Positions 4,607 to 8,188 of a stretch of DNA of 8,188 nt are shown here, one piece after another. A model generated the notes under the pieces. The model saw only the letters and a program-made list of their open reading frames with translations, was not told the DNA's origin and searched no databases. Positions within the stretch are counted from its first letter, which is position 1; the number at the start of each line of letters is the position of its first letter. Made by a program: the position numbers and the translations under genes. The DNA is from Anaerolineae bacterium (GTDB lineage: Bacteria; Chloroflexota; Anaerolineae; 4572-78; NAK82), in NCBI GenBank assembly GCA_030598425.1, contig JAUVPY010000092.1, positions 1 through 8,188 of the forward strand, written 5' to 3'.

Positions 4607-5656
4607 ATGGATCCCATCCAACTTCTGGATCTAACGAAAGAAGAGCTGCAGACGCTCCTCATCGAGTGGGGCGAGCCGCGCTACCGCGCCGATCAGGTCT
4701 GGCGCTGGCTCTACCGTCGCTTCGCAGCCGTCCCAGAGGAGATGACCGACTTACCCAAGTCTCTGCGGGCCCGCCTGGCGACTGAAGCGCACCTCGACCC
4801 TTTGACTCCTCTGACCACGCTGGACTCGATTGATGGCCACACACGCAAGACTCTCTTTTCGCTCGGTGATGGCGCGCAAGTCGAGGCAGTGCTTATGCGC
4901 TACGAAAAGCGACGCACCTTGTGCATCAGCACCCAGGCTGGCTGTGCTGTGGGTTGCCCGTTTTGCGCCACTGGCCAGGGCGGGTTCGATCGCAACCTTT
5001 CGGTCGGCGAGATCCTGGCTCAGGTTACTTTTTACGCTCGTATGTTGGCCGAGAAGGAGACGCGCGTCACCAACATTGTCTTTATGGGGATGGGCGAGCC
5101 GCTGGCCAACTACGCAGCCACTTGGGCCGCCATCCGGTGCCTGAACGACCCGGCCGGCTTTGGGCTGGGTGCGCGGGCTATGACCCTGTCCACGGTGGGG
5201 CTGGTGCCCGGTATCCAGCGTATGAGTCACGAGCCGGAGCGCGTGGGCCTGGCGGTTTCGTTACACGCCCCTGCCGACGATCTGCGTGACGAGTTGGTAC
5301 CCGTCAATCGGCGCTATCCGCTCACCGAGTTGATGGGGGCCTGCCGAGACTATGTCACGGCCACCCGGCGACGTATCAGTTTTGAATATGCGCTGATGGA
5401 CGGTGTCAACGACAGCGACGAGCAGGCTCACCAATTGGCCGATCTCCTCAAGGGTTTGCTGGCTCACGTTAATCTTATCCCCCTCAACCCTACCCACGAC
5501 AGCCCCTATCGGGGGTCCCCCGAAGCACGGGTGCGCGCCTTTTCAGCGGTTCTGGAAGCTAGGAGCGTACCCACCACCGTGCGCCTGCGGCGAGGTATTG
5601 ACATTCGGGCTGGCTGTGGGCAATTACGGGCTCGGTATGGGAAAGGCAACGGATAA
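4607..5656 (+). CDS. rlmN: RlmN, 23S rRNA A2503 / tRNA A37 C2-methyltransferase
   Basis: RlmN is a radical-SAM enzyme that methylates C2 of A2503 in 23S rRNA and of A37 in some tRNAs. The 349-residue length is typical. The N-terminal domain (1-95) carries the usual LLDLTKEEL, WGEPRYRADQVWRWLY and EMTDLPKSLR segments. The [4Fe-4S] cluster is held by Cys113, Cys117 and Cys120 (CAVGCPFC), and Cys106 matches the conserved Cys118 of E. coli. GMGEP (161-165) is the SAM-binding motif. Cys337 in GIDIRAGCGQL is the methyl-carrier cysteine needed for the ping-pong mechanism. All key residues are intact. The ATG at 4607 has no visible Shine-Dalgarno sequence and lies 16 nt after a strong hairpin, yet the N terminus aligns with the family's usual start. 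Confidence 0.97.
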   Translation: MDPIQLLDLTKEELQTLLIEWGEPRYRADQVWRWLYRRFAAVPEEMTDLPKSLRARLATEAHLDPLTPLTTLDSIDGHTRKTLFSLGDGAQVEAVLMRYEKRRTLCISTQAGCAVGCPFCATGQGGFDRNLSVGEILAQVTFYARMLAEKETRVTNIVFMGMGEPLANYAATWAAIRCLNDPAGFGLGARAMTLSTVGLVPGIQRMSHEPERVGLAVSLHAPADDLRDELVPVNRRYPLTELMGACRDYVTATRRRISFEYALMDGVNDSDEQAHQLADLLKGLLAHVNLIPLNPTHDSPYRGSPEARVRAFSAVLEARSVPTTVRLRRGIDIRAGCGQLRARYGKGNG

Positions 5657-5658
5657 GA

Positions 5659-5719
5659 AGCGGATAAGCAGGTGGCTAGCCACCGATCCGCTTATCTGCT
5701 GTTCATCTGCTGCCTTTTT
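5659..5719 (+). terminator. compound hairpin terminator after rlmN
   Basis: Bases 5659-5669 pair with 5690-5700 (11 pairs, one a G-U that forms only in + strand RNA). Inside this stem is a perfect palindrome, GGTGGC TA GCCACC (5671-5684). An alternative fold pairs AGCGGAT (5659-5665) with ATCCGCT (5686-5692). Five T follow at 5715-5719. The hairpin starts 2 nt after the rlmN stop and separates it from the convergent hydrolase gene, so it may stop transcription from both sides. Confidence 0.6.
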
Positions 5720-5738
5720 CTCTGACGGCAGGGACCCG

Positions 5739-6815
5739 TTAGAGTGATACCCGCTGATACTCGCTCTGGCACGGTGGGCCGTCGCTGAGATACAGTTCCT
5801 GCGCGTCCAGGTCCATAATCGCCGAGGTCACCGTGCGATAACGCTCTCCCGGCGGCAAGTCGGGATCCTCGTGGCGGCAGACTCCGTGAGGGTAAGCCTG
5901 GTGGTCGCGCAGGAGGTGCTGAATGTCCTCCACGCCGAGCGGGTGCTTGGCCTCGAGCAATTCGCGCAGGCGATCCAACCGGTGATACGTGGAAGGCCAT
6001 CCTTCACGAGGCGGCTCGACCACGCCCAGGGCATCGGGGTCCAGGAAATGGTTGGTATGGACTAGTGAGCCGTTTTCACACCCGAGCGTGCGTGTTTGGT
6101 CCGGGGCGGCTTCGATGTCGGCCACACGATCGGGGATTTGAGCGATCAAATAGTTGGTGGAGCAAGCGCGTTGTGAGCCGGTCACCACCTGGGCGGCGGA
6201 CTCGAGGTCCTGCGCTCGCAGGATTTCGTAGCAGCGCACGTGGAAGGGTTTGCTTAAACGCGACCAATCGTCATCGGTAGTGTGTAGTCCGTTGACCGCC
6301 AGCCCCAGCCCGGCCGAATTCAGGCCGATTTTGCCGCCCACGATGCCTGCCTCGGTGAAGCTAATGGCCTCCAGGCCGGCGGGCTCGACGGTGTGTAAGA
6401 TTGCCCCCTGAATTTGCGGGATCCAGTCCCAGTTCTGCCCCATCAGCAGATGGCCGTTGGCCGATGCGCTGGGCAGCACCGCAAACGACGTGCAGCCGTC
6501 TCGCATAGCGTTGGCCGTAAGCTGGTAATAGAGGATCTCGTAGCGCACGTTGAGGGCAAGTAGTTGGTGGAGGTCGATCCCGGAGCCCTCCGCCACCCCC
6601 TGTATGCCCGCGAAGTAGTCAGCGTTTTGTGAGGCGACAGCCTCTCCATATGTGGTGGCCCGGGTCAGAACCTCTGTGCGCGAGAGCCCGGCCTCGCTTT
6701 CGAATCGCTCGAAGTAGACCTGGACGTTATGCGCGATGCGGTCTTTGAGCAGTTGGCCGTGTGTTACTCCTTGCTCGTGCGGTGTGCCGCTGAGGTGTAT
6801 TATCGGTAGACTCAA
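5739..6815 (-). CDS. C45-family Ntn hydrolase (isopenicillin-N acyltransferase-like)
   Basis: The 358-residue product matches the Ntn-hydrolase fold of peptidase family C45, whose type member is the fungal acyl-CoA:isopenicillin N acyltransferase (357 residues, cleaved between Gly102 and Cys103). Here the equivalent is Gly107-Cys108 in RDGCTSF. Self-cleavage would free Cys108 as the N-terminal nucleophile, giving a 107-residue alpha and a 251-residue beta chain. Other family-like segments are GQNWDW (126-131), KIGLNSAGL (162-170) and HTNHF (253-257). Bacterial members probably hydrolyse or transfer acyl groups on amides; the substrate here is unknown and does not imply penicillin synthesis. 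The start is TTG 6815, five bases after AGGAGG. Longer frames run into gyrA. There is no signal peptide. It follows gyrA after 91 nt with no clear promoter, so read-through from gyrA is possible. Confidence 0.9.
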   Translation of the reverse strand: MSLPIIHLSGTPHEQGVTHGQLLKDRIAHNVQVYFERFESEAGLSRTEVLTRATTYGEAVASQNADYFAGIQGVAEGSGIDLHQLLALNVRYEILYYQLTANAMRDGCTSFAVLPSASANGHLLMGQNWDWIPQIQGAILHTVEPAGLEAISFTEAGIVGGKIGLNSAGLGLAVNGLHTTDDDWSRLSKPFHVRCYEILRAQDLESAAQVVTGSQRACSTNYLIAQIPDRVADIEAAPDQTRTLGCENGSLVHTNHFLDPDALGVVEPPREGWPSTYHRLDRLRELLEAKHPLGVEDIQHLLRDHQAYPHGVCRHEDPDLPPGERYRTVTSAIMDLDAQELYLSDGPPCQSEYQRVSL

Positions 6816-6820
6816 GGTCC

Positions 6821-6826
6821 CCTCCT
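6821..6826 (-). promoter_or_regulatory. strong ribosome binding site that fixes a TTG start
   Basis: AGGAGG on the - strand (6826-6821, extended to AAGGAGGGG) sits five bases upstream of TTG 6815-6813. The translation from this codon (MSLPIIHLSGTPHEQG) begins exactly where C45-family proteins begin. The upstream frame back to 7019 overlaps gyrA and reads as Arg-rich noise. Confidence 0.85.
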
Positions 6827-6906
6827 TCTGAACTCTTCGCGTGCTCCGAGCGGGTCCTTGATCCGCGGCTTCTGCAAGGCCAGACCGCCGGAATGAGTCA
6901 ATAGGT

Positions 6907-8188
6907 TTAACTACCACTCTTTCTTGGACCTCGACCATCTGCTCCATTGGCAGGAGGAGACGTCTGCTTCGCCGTCTTTTTCTTCTTTGGGGCCAGCAAG
7001 GCCAGCGAGACGACCGCATCGCCCTCTTTCATCCGCATGACGGTAGCGCCGCGGGTCGCACGCCCCATGGTCGGGATCTGCTTGACACGAGTGCGTAGAA
7101 CCATACCTTCGGCCGAGATAAGGGTGATGTCATTATCCTCGCTCACAACCCGGGCGTCAACAATGGTGCCAGTGACGGACAAGCCCTGCTTGCTGAGCGT
7201 CATCACTCCGCCCCCGAATCGTCCTTGTGTGGAGTATTCGCCCAACTGCGTGCGCTTGGCGTAGCCCTTGGCGGTGACCACCAATAGCTCTCCAGCCGGT
7301 TCTACCACGTCCATAGCGGCAACCTGGTCGCCGTCGGCCAGCCGTATTGCCTTCACCCCGCCAGCCGCGCGCCCCATCGACCGGACCTCGGATTCTTTGA
7401 AGCGGATGGCTTGCCCTCCCTGGGTGACGAGCACGACTTCGTCGTCTCCTTCTGTCGGTTTCACCCAGCCCAGTTCGTCGCCGTCGTCGAGGGTGATGGC
7501 GATCAGGCCGCTGGGCCGTACCGATTCGAACTCCGACAGGTCGGTGCGTTTGATCTTGCCCCTGCGGGTGACCATGGTCAGGTATTCTGCCTTTTCGAAG
7601 TCAGGCACGGTTACAGTAGCCGTCACCCGCTCGTCGGGGGCCAGGTTGATGAGATTGATGATGGGGATGCCCTTGGCGGTACGCCCGGCGTCGGGCACGC
7701 GGTAGGCCTTTTCAGAGTAGACTTTGCCTTTATCGGTGAAATACAAGATGGTGTCCAGAGAGTTGACGGCAAAGAGGAATTGCACCGCGTCTTCCTCGCG
7801 CGTGGTCATTCCCGTCACGCCGCGACCGCCTCGCAATTGCGTCCGGTAGGTGGTGGCCGGCACGCGCTTGGCATAACCGCGCTGGGTGATGGAAATAAGT
7901 ACCTCTTCGCGGGGGACCAGGTCCTCTTCGTCAAAGTCCTCGCTCGCGTCGGCCACAACTCGCGTGCGGCGCTCGTCGCCATATTTCTCTTTCACCTCGA
8001 GCACGTCTTCTTTGAAGAGGGCCAGAATCTTTTGAGGATTGGCCAGCAGGTCATCCAAATAGGTGATGGTCTCCAGGAGCTGGGCGTATTCTTCTTCGAT
8101 CTTCTGGCGCTCCAAGGCTGCCAGTCGGCGCAGTTGCATATCGAGGATCGCCTGAGCCTGAGCTTCGGTCAGCTTGAAGCGCTTCATC
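6907..8188 (-). CDS. gyrA: DNA gyrase subunit A, C-terminal part (5' end outside window)
   Basis: GyrA is the DNA-cleaving subunit of gyrase (A2B2), which introduces negative supercoils using ATP. The visible 426 residues hold the end of the coiled-coil region (LTEAQAQAILDMQLRRLAALERQKIEEEYAQL) and the C-terminal DNA-wrapping beta-pinwheel, with six blade repeats. Examples are ISITQRGYAKR (99-109), YFTDKGKVYSEK (149-160), VTRRGKIKR (206-214), VTQGGQAIRF (254-263), VTAKGYAKR (304-312) and ISAEGMVLR (357-365). QLRGGRG (visible residues 117-123) is the GyrA box, QRRGGRG-like with Leu in place of the second residue. The box and six blades favour GyrA over ParC. The tail (400-426) is Lys-rich rather than acidic as in E. 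coli. The N-terminal catalytic domain with the active-site Tyr lies beyond the window end. Confidence 0.97.
   Translation of the reverse strand, partial: MKRFKLTEAQAQAILDMQLRRLAALERQKIEEEYAQLLETITYLDDLLANPQKILALFKEDVLEVKEKYGDERRTRVVADASEDFDEEDLVPREEVLISITQRGYAKRVPATTYRTQLRGGRGVTGMTTREEDAVQFLFAVNSLDTILYFTDKGKVYSEKAYRVPDAGRTAKGIPIINLINLAPDERVTATVTVPDFEKAEYLTMVTRRGKIKRTDLSEFESVRPSGLIAITLDDGDELGWVKPTEGDDEVVLVTQGGQAIRFKESEVRSMGRAAGGVKAIRLADGDQVAAMDVVEPAGELLVVTAKGYAKRTQLGEYSTQGRFGGGVMTLSKQGLSVTGTIVDARVVSEDNDITLISAEGMVLRTRVKQIPTMGRATRGATVMRMKEGDAVVSLALLAPKKKKTAKQTSPPANGADGRGPRKSGS

Noticed and set aside
6816..7019. 68-codon N-terminal extension of the C45 hydrolase
   Set aside because: It overlaps the 3' end of gyrA, is not hydrolase-like, and a strong ribosome binding site fixes the start at TTG 6815.
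1..8188. CRISPR array, insertion sequence, integrase, toxin-antitoxin or defence genes
   Set aside because: No regularly spaced repeats, transposase or integrase motifs, or recognisable defence proteins were seen on either strand.

Overview
The window reads as a chromosomal segment of a free-living bacterium, most plausibly a member of the Chloroflexota (Anaerolineae-like). This is an inference from three things: the exported protein with a long Thr/Pro linker, the neighbouring remnant of a CARDB-like exported protein, and the moderately GC-rich housekeeping genes with sigma70-type promoters. No phage, plasmid, transposase or CRISPR array is visible, and no complete new system was found.

Layout. 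Bases 1-326 hold no convincing gene. They contain a G-run-rich stretch and two hairpins whose G-U pairs favour a + strand RNA. On the - strand lies a complete tRNA-Asp(GTC) unit with a near-consensus promoter (424-451), the tRNA (327-400) and a terminator-like hairpin (295-321). Next is an unrecognised 185-residue gene (634-1191, +), closed by a 13-bp perfect hairpin that also faces a - strand reading frame (1156-1755). That frame looks like a decayed exported-protein gene: its open frame continues 5' of any start and its 3' end probably shifts frame. A divergent promoter with a tandem 15-bp repeat drives a membrane-anchored Thr/Pro-linker protein (1948-2778, +).

A compact nested inverted repeat (2793-2900) separates that gene from a likely three-gene + strand cluster. 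It encodes a 2-TM small protein (3013-3288), an overlapping 4-TM protein (3269-3679) and a HAD-IIA sugar/glycerol-phosphate phosphatase (3727-4533). A strong hairpin follows, then rlmN (4607-5656), the radical-SAM methylase of 23S rRNA A2503 and tRNA A37. It converges, across a complex hairpin, on two - strand genes: a C45-family Ntn hydrolase using a TTG start behind a strong ribosome binding site (5739-6815), and the 3' two-fifths or so of gyrA (6907-8188, cut by the window edge).

Functionally this is mostly housekeeping (translation, rRNA/tRNA modification, DNA topology) mixed with lineage-specific surface and membrane proteins of unknown role. The points most worth a second look are the structured RNA candidate at 129-238, the nested palindrome at 2793-2900, and the decaying gene at about 1284-1863.
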